From: Saprospiraceae bacterium
Lineage (GTDB): Bacteria > Bacteroidota > Bacteroidia > Chitinophagales > Saprospiraceae
NCBI GenBank assembly: GCA_016787525.1
Contig: JAEUUP010000112.1
Location: 1 to 57,596, forward strand
Direction of reading: 5' to 3'
DNA length: 57,596 bases
This document shows, one piece after another, positions 17,115-26,746 of this stretch; position 1 is the first letter of the stretch, and each line of letters begins with the position of its first letter. Position numbers and translations under genes: made by a program. The notes beneath the pieces were generated by a model. That model saw only the letters and a list, made by a program, of their open reading frames with translations. It made no database searches and was not told the origin of the DNA.

Positions 17115-18650
17115 TTACTTCACAAGGAAACTCATTGAACCCAAATCACGAGCTGCTACGTCACCAGGACAACGGCCGCGAATTTGGAAGAATTGGTATT
17201 GGTCACCTGGGTTTGCAGAACGACACAATCTTTCAACTTCAGGATTGGTAGGTCCTGTAACGTTTGCTTGTTGTGGATCTTCTCTTTTTTGAAGACGTAC
17301 GCACACATAACTTTGAATACTACATCTTGCATCAAAATCAAAGTTCTCCAATAATGCGACTAAACCATTAAAAGCTCGCATTTCTCCATTATTAACAACA
17401 CCACCTTTCTTTTTAGAAGTAGTTTGAGCAACTGGGTCAGGAATAGGCTTCACTCTAAACTTTTTCTGAACGTTCATAGAACCCGCAGATAACGTAATAA
17501 TCGCTTCACCTGGACGATTTACACGAACATTGTAGTTATTGTCATTTACTCTGTTAATTGACTCACAACCTGTACAATTAACTTTCAACTCATTTGAAGA
17601 AACTCCAGCAGCTGAAACTGCAATTGGATTATCAACGCCAATGTAGAAAACATTCATTTTTTCAGCAGAAACAGTAGCAGATTTTTCACCTACTTCATAT
17701 TCAAACTCACCTTGAGCCGTCGTTGTTTGCCCTGTTAATGGATTGCGAATATTTGCAGTGGCTTTCACTGTTTGTTTGCCTAAACCACTTGGTGTTGTTT
17801 CGTAGTGAGCTACACCGTCTTTCATGCCTAAACCAGAGCCGTTAACGCTGATGCTAACATCTGTGCCAGGGTTAGAACTGTAAGCAGCCAAGTAAACGTC
17901 TGCCTCAAATTTATCACCACGAATTAAATAAGCTTTCTTAGGTGCAATAGCCACTTTAAATTGGTCGAATTTGATTTCTTTACCACCTACTTCATTAAAG
18001 AAATAGTTTAACAAAGCTGTCTCAGAAGTTTTAGCATCTGATACAAACTTTGTCAAGGTTGGCATAACAGCAGCTACAGGCATTTGTTTGAATTTCAAAT
18101 CCGTCCAATTTGTTGCTTTTGAGTCAGATGGTATTTCATCTACTTTCAGAGCAATTTGAGCTTCCAATTCTTTTCTTTTGGTCGGATCGGTGACCAATGC
18201 CAAGAATTTTTGACGTGTTTCAGCGATTTTCTTTTCTAACTCTTCGCCTTTCTTTTCGTTGATGAAGAAGTTTGTTGGCACATCTTTATCTTTATAACGA
18301 ACAGGGCGACCATCCGTATGATGTGGATCAATTCCACCCGCACGAGTTGTTAATTCTGTAACCATAGAATTTACATAATTTGCAAATTCTTTTGAAATAT
18401 TAATAGCTTCAACAGCTTTGCTCTGAAAAGCTTGGTTGTTCGCATTTTTATATGCTTCAACTTGCTTGTCAATAGCATTTTTAATCATTGTATTCGACTT
18501 GTCCACAATCTCATTAGAGCTTTTCATACCTTTATTTAAGGCATAAAAAGCATTAATGATCTCAGCCGATACGTTCAAGGCAAGCATCGCAGTCAAAACC
18601 AAATACATTAGGTTAATCATTAACTGCCGCGGTTCCTTAGGTATTGACAT
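17115..18650 (-). CDS. gldM: Gliding motility/type IX secretion protein GldM (PorM)
   Basis: Forms the rotary inner-membrane motor of the type IX system together with GldL; its periplasmic arm reaches the GldK/GldN ring. A single N-terminal helix (LMYLVLTAMLALNVSAEIINAF, split here by its buried Glu) follows the cytosolic MSIPKEPRQ start, then come a coiled region and four periplasmic beta domains, including YLIRGDKFEADVYLAAY and CTGCESI. Length is 511, usual for the family. It has no 10-mer in the coding region, but one (18714) lies in the gap to gldL. Confidence 0.96.
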   Translation of the reverse strand: MSIPKEPRQLMINLMYLVLTAMLALNVSAEIINAFYALNKGMKSSNEIVDKSNTMIKNAIDKQVEAYKNANNQAFQSKAVEAINISKEFANYVNSMVTELTTRAGGIDPHHTDGRPVRYKDKDVPTNFFINEKKGEELEKKIAETRQKFLALVTDPTKRKELEAQIALKVDEIPSDSKATNWTDLKFKQMPVAAVMPTLTKFVSDAKTSETALLNYFFNEVGGKEIKFDQFKVAIAPKKAYLIRGDKFEADVYLAAYSSNPGTDVSISVNGSGLGMKDGVAHYETTPSGLGKQTVKATANIRNPLTGQTTTAQGEFEYEVGEKSATVSAEKMNVFYIGVDNPIAVSAAGVSSNELKVNCTGCESINRVNDNNYNVRVNRPGEAIITLSAGSMNVQKKFRVKPIPDPVAQTTSKKKGGVVNNGEMRAFNGLVALLENFDFDARCSIQSYVCVRLQKREDPQQANVTGPTNPEVERLCRSANPGDQYQFFQIRGRCPGDVAARDLGSMSFLVK

Positions 18651-18775
18651 TTTTTATTCTTCCTTTTGAAGTTTTTTAAAATTGGTTTCTAAAAGAAAGT
18701 CATGAGTCATTTTTACTGAGGGGGTATTTTACCCGATGAATGCAATAATGACAAATGACTCCATGGCACTAATAA

Positions 18776-19378
18776 TTATTTACCACCTACATTTGACATT
18801 GCAGACAACATACCACCATAAACGGCATTGAGTGAACTCAAGTTTTTGTTCAAAGAAGCCAATTGCTCTTTGTAAACTTTCACATCGTTAGATGCAGAAT
18901 TCATATCAGCCATCGCTTCTGTCAATTTTGAGTAGAAATTACTCATTGTTTTGATTTGCTCTTGCGTGCCACTGAAATCAACTTCTTGCAATGCTTTGAG
19001 TGAACCTAAACTTTTTGACATACCTTGCAATTCAGTCAACATACCACTCAATTTGTTTTCAACGATTTCGCCGTTCAAACCAGGCAATTGCGCTTGTGGT
19101 TGTGAGCCAAGACTACCACCCAATTGAAGTGGACCAATTTTAGAATTATAATCGCCGAGACCTGGAATTAATTTGTCCCAATAATAATCAGGTTCAGGTC
19201 CTAAGATACCCAACATCAAGAACAAACCAGCCTCAACAGAAAGACCGATGATAAGCATTTCTGACGCAAAAGGCCAGCTTTCGATTTTGAACAAAGCACC
19301 CATCAATACGATAGCTGCACCAACACCAATAATTAAGTTTTTGATGTACTTAAAACCTTTAGATTTGACGAAACTCAT
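18776..19378 (-). CDS. gldL: Gliding motility/type IX secretion protein GldL (PorL)
   Basis: The proton-channel partner of GldM. Two membrane helices (NLIIGVGAAIVLMGALFKI and MLIIGLSVEAGLFLMLGIL) lie near the N-terminus, with the conserved Glu in GLSVEAGLF and the KIESWPFA turn. A cytoplasmic helical tail with coiled character follows. The frame is open from 19456, but MSFVKSKGFKYIKN at 19378 is the family start; the extra 26 residues are an upstream leader. The length from this start is 200. It is preceded by a 268-bp gap with a short and a long form of the dispersed element. Confidence 0.95.
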   Translation of the reverse strand: MSFVKSKGFKYIKNLIIGVGAAIVLMGALFKIESWPFASEMLIIGLSVEAGLFLMLGILGPEPDYYWDKLIPGLGDYNSKIGPLQLGGSLGSQPQAQLPGLNGEIVENKLSGMLTELQGMSKSLGSLKALQEVDFSGTQEQIKTMSNFYSKLTEAMADMNSASNDVKVYKEQLASLNKNLSSLNAVYGGMLSAMSNVGGK

Positions 19379-19574
19379 TGTTGTTTTTACTTTTAGAAAA
19401 CAGGTTAATAAAAATATTTTTCGATTTTTTATTCCAAACGAAGAAGATGCTAACAAAGTTACTTAATTAAGTACATTGTTAGATGAAACATAGATTTTTT
19501 AATTATCAAAATCTATTTAAAGTTTTGTGTATGTTCTACAAAAGGCGAGTAATTGCCCTGAGTATTTAGTCGGA

Positions 19575-19606
19575 TACTGTCCTAAGGACTCCTTGCGGAG
19601 AGGGGG
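19575..19606 (+). repeat. Long form of the TACTG..AGGGG element (gldL-gldK gap)
   Basis: TACTG, mini-hairpin TCC-TAA-GGA, mini-hairpin CTCC-TTGC-GGAG, then AGGGGG; the insert is 21 nt. A short form in the opposite orientation follows at 19621. Confidence 0.88.
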
Positions 19607-19646
19607 AACAAAAATAAGTCCCCCTCAGTATAAGTTTGTTTTTATA

Positions 19647-20927
19647 CTAAAAATCGTTGATTGAACGACCTAAGAATGTCAATGCACAACGGAAACCGAT
19701 GTAAGACTTTGTTGTATCTTGGAACTCGAATGTGCGCGTACCTGTTTGTAGGAAATAGGCAATATCTTTCCAAGAACCACCGCGAATGACTTTACGTTTT
19801 TTAGCAGGTGGGTCATCGTCTTTAGCATCGTAACGATAGTCAGGCTCTAAATCGTGCAAACCACCCGTATTATCTGTGTAAGCTGTAATAGTCCATTCAG
19901 CTACATTGCCTGCCATATTATATAAACCATAATCGTTCGGGAAGTAAGCGTCAGCTTTTACGGTGTACATACCGCCATCTTCTGGATAATTGCCACGACC
20001 TGGTTTGAAGTTCGCTAACAAACAGCCTTTTGAGTTGCGTGTATAGTAACCACCCCAAGGATAAGGAGCTAAATCGTGACCACCACGAGCCGCATATTCC
20101 CATTCAAATTCGGTTGGCAAACGGAAGTCTTCTGTGTTTACATCTTTACTACCGCGATAAGTGTTCCACAATTTTGTACGCCACCAACAGAAAGCGCGTG
20201 CCATGTGCCAATTGACACCAATGACAGGATAATCGTCGAAAGCAGGGTGCCAGAAATAGTTACGAGTCATAGGCTCGTTATAGGAGTAAGCAAAGTCGCG
20301 AATCCAACTCAATGTATCTGGATAAACAATGACTTTCTTTTTTACAATGAACTCTTGGCGAGAATAACGCTTACTTTGGTCTTTTGTATCAACAGGGCGT
20401 TGCCAATTACCATTGTAATGTGCCGCTTTTTGCCAATCGTAGTACTCATACTCTACAACAAATTTCTCTGCATTGTACTCTGTGCGACCGTCGAATTTGT
20501 CTTTACCTTGATAAAACAAGTCTGCCAGAGTTTCATCTTCCCAGTCAATTTCTTGTTCCCAGTCAACGATTTGTTTGCCATCGTCACCCTCAATGTAGTG
20601 GTCGAGTTTGACGTGTGCCAACGAGTCGCGCACCCATTCAATGAATTGACGGTACTCGTTGTTCGTGATTTCAGTGTCGTCCATAAAGAAACCTTGGATA
20701 GAAACAGATTTCGGACGATTGACGTAACTGCGGCTCATATCCTCATCACTTGGACCCGCATGGAACTCTCCCGAAGGGATGTACACCATACCGAAGGGGT
20801 TAATCCCTTTCCAAGTCGGGCGGTCTTTCGCGCCTAACAGTTGACCGTTCTCTTTTTTGCCACACGAAGCCCAAGTAAGCCCCAAGGCAACCAGCATAAG
20901 AAGAAGTGCTCTCGATTGTCTTTTCAT
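19647..20927 (-). CDS. gldK: Gliding motility/type IX lipoprotein GldK (PorK)
   Basis: An outer-membrane lipoprotein that forms the periplasmic ring with GldN. The signal peptide ends in the lipobox LTWASC. The rest is a formylglycine-generating-enzyme-like (sulfatase-modifying factor) fold: FGMVYIPSGEFHAGPSD, FFMDDTEITNNEYRQF, RLPTEFEWEYAARGG, NVAEWTITAY, VIRGGSWKD and the final YIGFRCA. In GldK this fold is structural. Length is 426. It is the first gene of gldK-L-M-N; porP lies 291 bp upstream. No 10-mer lies inside. Confidence 0.96.
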   Translation of the reverse strand: MKRQSRALLLMLVALGLTWASCGKKENGQLLGAKDRPTWKGINPFGMVYIPSGEFHAGPSDEDMSRSYVNRPKSVSIQGFFMDDTEITNNEYRQFIEWVRDSLAHVKLDHYIEGDDGKQIVDWEQEIDWEDETLADLFYQGKDKFDGRTEYNAEKFVVEYEYYDWQKAAHYNGNWQRPVDTKDQSKRYSRQEFIVKKKVIVYPDTLSWIRDFAYSYNEPMTRNYFWHPAFDDYPVIGVNWHMARAFCWWRTKLWNTYRGSKDVNTEDFRLPTEFEWEYAARGGHDLAPYPWGGYYTRNSKGCLLANFKPGRGNYPEDGGMYTVKADAYFPNDYGLYNMAGNVAEWTITAYTDNTGGLHDLEPDYRYDAKDDDPPAKKRKVIRGGSWKDIAYFLQTGTRTFEFQDTTKSYIGFRCALTFLGRSINDF

Positions 20928-21218
20928 TGCTTTAATTCTCGATTATCCCTCAATTTTGTGAAATGACAGGCTATCTTTTTAAAAAAACGCCCAAATATAG
21001 AATGTTTTGCAGAGATACAATAACGGATTAAGTTTTTGTTTACACAATTCGATGTTTTGCAACATTGCTTGTGGTTAAAAATGTCTCAAAAAAACGTTGT
21101 TTCATAGATTTAAGTATATTCAAGAGCATTTTTTTGTGACTATTATTTCAAAAATGACAATGAGTGATTTGTTTAATTCATATTCTCATCATTTTCAAAA
21201 TAGAATAGTTTTTAAAAC
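20928..21218. other. AT-rich gap upstream of gldK
   Basis: 291 bp between porP and gldK. I see no gene, hairpin or copy of the dispersed element here; it presumably holds the gldK promoter. Confidence 0.5.
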
Positions 21219-22187
21219 TCAAAACCGAGGACTGTAAATAATCGGCGGTAGTTTTCCTTTTCCAAATTCTTTGCCAATATTGTATTTTAATGCAATTTCA
21301 TGTCCTCCTTGTGTCGCACTTTTCAGTGTCGAGACTGTAATATCATACGCATAAGCCAGTGTTAACTTAGAACTTAGATTAAAACCGCCAAAAATTACGG
21401 CAGCATCTTGTGTTGTCTTACTAAAACCTCTGAACGCACCGCCTAGAAAAAAATTATCATTGTAGCGCAAAAACATTGAAATTTCTGCTTGTGTCTGAAC
21501 ACCGTCCGAACGCAACATGACTGAGGGGTGTATTGTCAAACTACTCACTACATTCAAATGTGTTGCCACAAAAGCCGAATAGTGACGCTTCAACTTCGCC
21601 TCCGTCACCTTCTGACTTGTCAAAGACAGCGTTGGTTCAGTCAAATTTCCAGAGAAAATACCTGCGTCAAATTTCTCTGCCTTAAAAAAAACACCCGCAT
21701 CGAACGTCGTTACAATGCCACGCAAGGATGCCGTATTGAGTATTTTATCTTGATGGTCAATCACGCCTTGATTATAATCACCGCTTGGTGTACGCAATTT
21801 TGCCCCATCAATCGAGCCTTGAATGATACCGCCTGCTGCACCGATTGACAATTGAGCATCGCCTATTTTTTTGATAAAATTATACGACACTTTTGCTGTC
21901 AAACCACTGCGCGCGCCAATATTCTCGTTAACTACTTGAAAACCTACACCACTACTGATGATACTGAGGGGTAGTGACACATTAATATATTGTGTCTGCG
22001 GGCTACCTTGCAATCCAACCCATTGCGCTCGAAGCCCTGCCGTAGCCACCAATGTCTTGTCTAAACCGCCCGCAGCAGGATTTTCACCATATGTGTTGAG
22101 CATATACAAACTGAATTGTGCAGGCTGTTGCGCATTTATCAAGCTTACTGAACAAATCAAAAGACAAAAAATGTAAATTTTCTTCAT
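21219..22187 (-). CDS. PorP/SprF family type IX secretion membrane protein
   Basis: An outer-membrane beta-barrel of the PorP/SprF family, which tethers or helps export type IX cargo. It has a signal peptide (MKKIYIFCLLICSVSLINAQ), then QPAQFSLYMLNTYGENPAAGG, the classic family opening (yMfn..~NPA.aG), LRAQWVGLQGSPQTQ and repeated amphipathic strands to the end. The frame is open from 22301, but MKKIYIF at 22187 is the signal-peptide start. Length is 322. Its place upstream of gldK-N is common in the phylum. A 10-mer lies at 21962 (PLSI), and a near copy lies at 21519. Confidence 0.92.
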   Translation of the reverse strand: MKKIYIFCLLICSVSLINAQQPAQFSLYMLNTYGENPAAGGLDKTLVATAGLRAQWVGLQGSPQTQYINVSLPLSIISSGVGFQVVNENIGARSGLTAKVSYNFIKKIGDAQLSIGAAGGIIQGSIDGAKLRTPSGDYNQGVIDHQDKILNTASLRGIVTTFDAGVFFKAEKFDAGIFSGNLTEPTLSLTSQKVTEAKLKRHYSAFVATHLNVVSSLTIHPSVMLRSDGVQTQAEISMFLRYNDNFFLGGAFRGFSKTTQDAAVIFGGFNLSSKLTLAYAYDITVSTLKSATQGGHEIALKYNIGKEFGKGKLPPIIYSPRF

Positions 22188-22237
22188 GGCTACTACGGTT
22201 AGGTTTGTTTTTTTAGAAAACAAGGTTTTATTTTCTT

Positions 22238-24364
22238 TTACAAAATATCGAGCATTTCTTCGATTGTCCGAACAGGCATTTTGCAAGCATAATTTTGGCA
22301 AACATAAATCCTTGATTGCCCCCCCTCTCCCGAAGGAGTTCTTTGAACAGTATCAGCCTGTCTATCATTCAAAAGTGGCAATGTTTTATCTTCTTCAACG
22401 CTTGCCATCAGGATTTTATTGGGTAAAAATAAAGCATTAATCGCTTTCGCTTTTTGCACAAAATCAGTGCCTACAACAGCAATTTCATAAGGTGGAAAAA
22501 CCACAGCCAATGCACAACCTGCCCATTTACTGAAACTCGAAGGATAACGCTCCAACATATCTGCCACAGATAAAAGCATCCGATGGCTCAGTTCGTGATA
22601 TTTTTTATCATCAAAAATATGTGCCAAACGCTGTAAATTACGCACCATTGTCGCATTGCCCGAGGGCGTAGCAGAATCGTAGAGGTCTTTTTTACGCAAC
22701 AAAATATCTGCTTGTTTTGCCGAGGTAAAATAGAACATATTTCCCGATTCATCAAAGAAATTTTCTATCGTATAATCGGCATACATTTTTGCTTGGTCAA
22801 GATATTGTTTATCGAAAGTAATGCCATAAACATTTAAAAGAGCTTCAATCAAATAAGCATAATCTTCTAAAAAACCCTCATACTGAGCTTGTCCATTTTT
22901 GTAAGTGTGGTACAAACCGATACCTTCTGATTGTTTAAAATTTTTGAAGATAAAATCCAAACTTTCAACAGCGACTTTTCGATACTCCTCCTGTCGGACA
23001 GTACCTAAAGCCTCAAAAGCTTTTGCAAAAGCCGAAATCATCAAAGCGTTCCAAGATAGCAAGATTTTGTCATCAAGCCCGGGTTTTACTCGCTTTTCAC
23101 GTATGTCAAACAACTTTTGCCGGCATTTTTGCATTTTTTCTTTCAAAAAAGCCGTTTCTATACCTTTTTCTGTGGCAAACTCGTCATATGACTTAGCCCG
23201 CCATAGAATATTTGTTTCTTCCCAATTGCCCCCCTCAGTAATATCATAAAATGCGCAAAAAAGAGGCGAATCATCTCCCAAAACAGCATCCATTTCAGCT
23301 TTCTGCCACACATAAAATTTGCCTTCCACACCCTCCGAATCGGCATCATAGGCCGAAAAAAAGCCACCATCGGGCAAGCGCATATCGCGCAAAACGAATG
23401 CTAATGTTTCTTCAATTGTTTCGCTGTAAATATCACGTTTTGTTAATTTATAAGCATCACATAAAACCGTCATTAACAAAGCATTATCATATAGCATTTT
23501 TTCAAAGTGCGGAATCAGCCAAGCTCTGTCCGTTGCATAGCGCGCAAAACCACCGCCTAATTGGTCATAAATGCCTCCTTGAATCATTTTTTGAAGCGAT
23601 AATTCGGCATGTTCTAAGGCTTCTGTGTTTTTTGTATAAAAATAATAATCCAGCAAAAACTGAATACTCATCGTTGCTGGGAACTTTGGCGCACCGCCCC
23701 AACCGCCTTCTACCCTATCGAATCGTTCGCGCAAAGCGTAATACACATTGTCCAAATAATCGCGGTTGAAAACTGAAGCCGATTCGGTTATAAAATCTAC
23801 AAAATGCCCCCCCTCTCCGAAGGGAGTTCCTTGAACAGTATGTGAACTATTTTTGACATAATTTTTATCTGAATTTCGGATAATATCTGTCAATTGATTC
23901 GCTTGACCTTCCACCACATCTCGTTTGAGATGGTAAGCATCTGATAAGTTTTTCAAAACCTGCGTCCACGAAGGTCGCCCATAAGCCGATTGAGGCGGAT
24001 AATAAGTGCCTGCAAAATAGGGTCTGCCATCGGGCAATAAAAAACAATTGAGTGGCCAACCACCACCACCTGTTATGATTTGACACGCTTCCATATAGAT
24101 TTGGTCTATATCAGGACGTTCTTCTCTATCTACTTTGATGCAGACAAATAACTCATTCATCAAATCTGCAACTTCTTGGTTTTCAAAAGATTCGCGTTCC
24201 ATAACATGACACCAATGGCATGTCGAATAACCTATACTGACCAAAATCGGTTTGTCCTCGGCTTTTGCTCGTGCGAAGGCTTCGGGTTTCCAAGCGTACC
24301 AATCTACTGGATTGTGGGCATGTTGGAGTAGATAAGGTGAGGTTTCGTGAATGAGATGATTCAT
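22238..24364 (-). CDS. DUF255 thioredoxin-like/glucosaminidase-like protein (YyaL/SSP411 family)
   Basis: A 708-residue protein. The N-terminal thioredoxin-like domain (residues 1-165) has [20 protein letters not shown] and the CHWC redox motif in [14 protein letters not shown]; an alpha/alpha barrel with [17 protein letters not shown] and [12 protein letters not shown] follows. The cellular role is not settled. It carries three elements of the dispersed system: a short one encoding ITEGGN (23231) and two long ones encoding [11 protein letters not shown] (22319-22352) and [11 protein letters not shown] (23807-23840). The long ones add seven residues each without breaking the frame. Family members lacking these residues would show them as insertions. 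Confidence 0.92.
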   Translation of the reverse strand: MNHLIHETSPYLLQHAHNPVDWYAWKPEAFARAKAEDKPILVSIGYSTCHWCHVMERESFENQEVADLMNELFVCIKVDREERPDIDQIYMEACQIITGGGGWPLNCFLLPDGRPYFAGTYYPPQSAYGRPSWTQVLKNLSDAYHLKRDVVEGQANQLTDIIRNSDKNYVKNSSHTVQGTPFGEGGHFVDFITESASVFNRDYLDNVYYALRERFDRVEGGWGGAPKFPATMSIQFLLDYYFYTKNTEALEHAELSLQKMIQGGIYDQLGGGFARYATDRAWLIPHFEKMLYDNALLMTVLCDAYKLTKRDIYSETIEETLAFVLRDMRLPDGGFFSAYDADSEGVEGKFYVWQKAEMDAVLGDDSPLFCAFYDITEGGNWEETNILWRAKSYDEFATEKGIETAFLKEKMQKCRQKLFDIREKRVKPGLDDKILLSWNALMISAFAKAFEALGTVRQEEYRKVAVESLDFIFKNFKQSEGIGLYHTYKNGQAQYEGFLEDYAYLIEALLNVYGITFDKQYLDQAKMYADYTIENFFDESGNMFYFTSAKQADILLRKKDLYDSATPSGNATMVRNLQRLAHIFDDKKYHELSHRMLLSVADMLERYPSSFSKWAGCALAVVFPPYEIAVVGTDFVQKAKAINALFLPNKILMASVEEDKTLPLLNDRQADTVQRTPSGEGGQSRIYVCQNYACKMPVRTIEEMLDIL
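22319..22352 (-). repeat. Long form element, in frame in the DUF255 gene
   Basis: Read on the minus strand: TACTG, TTC-AAA-GAA, CTCC-TTCG-GGAG, then seven G residues. The 21-nt insert adds VQRTPSG between T and EGG. Confidence 0.92.
23807..23840 (-). repeat. Long form element, second copy in the DUF255 gene
   Basis: Read on the minus strand: TACTG, TTC-AAG-GAA, CTCC-CTTC-GGAG, then seven G residues. The 21-nt insert gives VQGTPFG between T and EGG. Confidence 0.92.
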
Positions 24365-24418
24365 ATATTTTTTAAGTACAAAGACAAAAGATTTTATGTA
24401 TAAAACAGCTACTATTTC

Positions 24419-26569
24419 TCAACTTTTAATAACCTTTTTCAAAATTATTTCATTTTTACCTACAATTTTCACAAAAAACAAACCATTTGAGAAATTTTCA
24501 GTGGATAATTCAATCGCTTTTGATACATCAACGGACATTTTGTTCTCGTAAAAAACGCGCCCCGACACATCTGTAACGGAAACCATAACATTATCTTGAA
24601 ATGAAGACTGAATGCTGATTGTCAATGTTTTATCAAATGGATTTGGAAAAACTGTTGCTGTCATGTTAGCAACAACTTTCAAAGCTATAATGTTTGAAAA
24701 ACGTTCAGAACCATCGTTGTCAACGATGTGCAAACGATAATAATATACTGTACCGATGGTTTGCATTTTATTGTCATCTGCGTAGCTATAATACTGAGGG
24801 GTCTGACTTTCGCCCACCGCTTTCACTTGGTCAATTTTTCTCCAAATGTGTCCATCATAGCTTTTTTCAACCTCAAAATACGCGGTATTGCGCTCGGTGG
24901 CTGTTTTCCAAGTCAATAGGTTTTTATCTTTTTGCACTTCACCTTTGAAATGAACCAACTCGACAGGAATGATTACTGAGGGGGTCAAAAAAATAGGCGC
25001 ACCTGTCAAAGCAATATTATTGGCAGAAACAGAAGTTGTTGTATTTGCATTTGAAAAATTCCACTCACGTTTGGTCATCTGTGAAAAACCTAACTGAGGT
25101 GGAAATGAATAAGTTGCCGTCGCCATTTCCGACTTATCGGTTGTCGTTTTTGCCCATAATATATATGTGTAGTTGCCCGACGCATCTTTGAAAGCTGCAC
25201 CGTCTGTATTCGTGGGCAAATTAAGCTCAGCTGTGCGAGTCGCGTCGTAAGTTTTATTGAATAGTTGTCCCGATGTCGTTTTCAAAGACCAACCTTCATC
25301 GTTTACAACGGCTGTTGCGGGGTTTGACAGATATTGATACAAACCCATAACATCAAACTCTTCACGAGCTGGTGAAAAATGTCGCTCGCCCAATTGCCAT
25401 ACATTCCACTGCATAATGCCATTTTTGACACAAGCAACATAGGCTTTTGGAATAAAATTGCGCTGCAACTCTGCGCCACCACAGTCATAGTCAGCCCCCC
25501 ACTGATTGGGATTGAAGGCAATACGGGGTATATTCATCTCCGTAATCAACCATTTTTTCTGCGGATATGTCCCACCGTCGTAGCTATGCGTTTTAAAGAC
25601 ATTTTCAAAATTATTGATAACCAAACCGATACCTTCTGCTGCGCCATCGGAATGACGAAAATATTGCCAAAACTGGTCGGTTGGGTCACGCCGACGCACG
25701 CTGCCGTCGAAATGAGGGTAGGCATGGTGAGCTATGGCATCGAAATAGGCACCTCCTTTGTGCGGATACTGAGGGGTGACAGAACCATCAACAGGATTGT
25801 CCGTATTGCGCAAAATGGCATCCAGAAAACTTGGATAACCCGGTGACGATGGACAAACCAAACCTGTGGGGTCGAGGGTTTTGACAATATCGTAGCTGAT
25901 GCGCAACATGCGGATATAGTGGAAAATAGGCGCACGCAATTTGTAATCGCAAGGGTCAGGGTTGTTTTCCCACCAATTACCAGCCACGCCCCGTTTTTGC
26001 CAGCCTTTCCAATAGGTGTAATCAAAGCCGACTTCGTTCCAGATTTCCCAAAAAGTGACATAATTCTTGTAAGTATTGACCACATTGTACAGATATGTCG
26101 CATAATAATTGTTCTCATTGATGGGCGTACCATTATTATTGTCCCAAATGGGTTCGTACAAATTGGCAAAAAGCTCCGATTGTACTGAGGGGTTCGAGCC
26201 GCAAGGGTATGTTGTCGTCTCCCGCTTGGCTGATGACGGAAAACCAACCATACAGGTCAAATCCGCCATGCCCAAATTGTTTTTGTAGTGATTGAAGGCA
26301 TCTACACGCACAGAATAGCCCCAAAAACCTGTGAAAGTTTCGGGTAAAGTTGGTCGAGCCGCCGTTGCACCCACATTTGAGGCGAGCGTAGCCAATTGTT
26401 CATCTGTAAAGTCGCCCCAAGCATAGTCATCGCCAAAATTAAAGCCCACTCGAAAAGCCCCCGAAAACGACGGCGCAACGGTATGTGCATTGTAATTGAC
26501 TTGAGTGAAAGAAAGTGTAGAGAGAAAAAAGAGTAATGTTGTGAGATGTGTAGTTTTTTGGTAAAGCAT
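24419..26569 (-). CDS. Secreted glycosidase-like protein with type IX sorting domain
   Basis: A 716-residue cargo protein with a signal peptide (TLLFFLSTLSFTQ). Residues 30-440 look like a TIM-barrel glycosidase of clan GH-A: FWEIWNEVGFDY carries the NE pair typical of the acid/base Glu, and KKWLITEMNIPRI is a candidate nucleophile strand. I cannot assign a GH family. A beta-rich module (VELVHFKGEVQKDKNLLTW, YYYRLHIVDNDGS) and a Por sorting domain (ATVFPNPFDKTLTISI) follow. It has four 10-mers (24792, 24974, 25767, 26183), more than any other gene here. Confidence 0.75.
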   Translation of the reverse strand: MLYQKTTHLTTLLFFLSTLSFTQVNYNAHTVAPSFSGAFRVGFNFGDDYAWGDFTDEQLATLASNVGATAARPTLPETFTGFWGYSVRVDAFNHYKNNLGMADLTCMVGFPSSAKRETTTYPCGSNPSVQSELFANLYEPIWDNNNGTPINENNYYATYLYNVVNTYKNYVTFWEIWNEVGFDYTYWKGWQKRGVAGNWWENNPDPCDYKLRAPIFHYIRMLRISYDIVKTLDPTGLVCPSSPGYPSFLDAILRNTDNPVDGSVTPQYPHKGGAYFDAIAHHAYPHFDGSVRRRDPTDQFWQYFRHSDGAAEGIGLVINNFENVFKTHSYDGGTYPQKKWLITEMNIPRIAFNPNQWGADYDCGGAELQRNFIPKAYVACVKNGIMQWNVWQLGERHFSPAREEFDVMGLYQYLSNPATAVVNDEGWSLKTTSGQLFNKTYDATRTAELNLPTNTDGAAFKDASGNYTYILWAKTTTDKSEMATATYSFPPQLGFSQMTKREWNFSNANTTTSVSANNIALTGAPIFLTPSVIIPVELVHFKGEVQKDKNLLTWKTATERNTAYFEVEKSYDGHIWRKIDQVKAVGESQTPQYYSYADDNKMQTIGTVYYYRLHIVDNDGSERFSNIIALKVVANMTATVFPNPFDKTLTISIQSSFQDNVMVSVTDVSGRVFYENKMSVDVSKAIELSTENFSNGLFFVKIVGKNEIILKKVIKS

Positions 26570-26592
26570 AGTAAGTACGAGTTTTAGATAAA

Positions 26593-26632
26593 GTAAAAAT
26601 TTCGTTCGTTGTTTAGAGAACGAAATTTTTAC
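26593..26632. terminator. Inverted repeat between divergent genes
   Basis: GTAAAAATTTCGTTC (26593-26607) is perfectly inverted at 26618-26632. It lies 24 bp upstream of the cargo gene start on the minus strand and 115 bp before pssA, so it is more likely an operator or leader structure than a terminator. Confidence 0.5.
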
Positions 26633-26746
26633 CCAAATAATATGTCATTTCCAGCTTTTGGCAAGCAGAAAATACTTGTTTTTCTGTGTACGTTTAGATT
26701 TTTTATACCTTTATGAAATCATTTTTTATTCATTAACCACTTTCTA

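Noticed and set aside
19379-19456. N-terminal extension of GldL
   Set aside because: MSFVKSKGFKYIKN is the family start; the 26 upstream residues do not belong to GldL.
20076-20837. 253-residue frame opposite gldK
   Set aside because: It is the antisense shadow of gldK, whose FGE-like motifs are unmistakable. The shadow has Cys- and His-rich random composition.
25732-26247. 171-residue frame inside the glycosidase-like gene
   Set aside because: An alternate frame on the same strand, rich in Arg, Thr and Ser; the main frame carries the signal peptide, NE motif and sorting domain.
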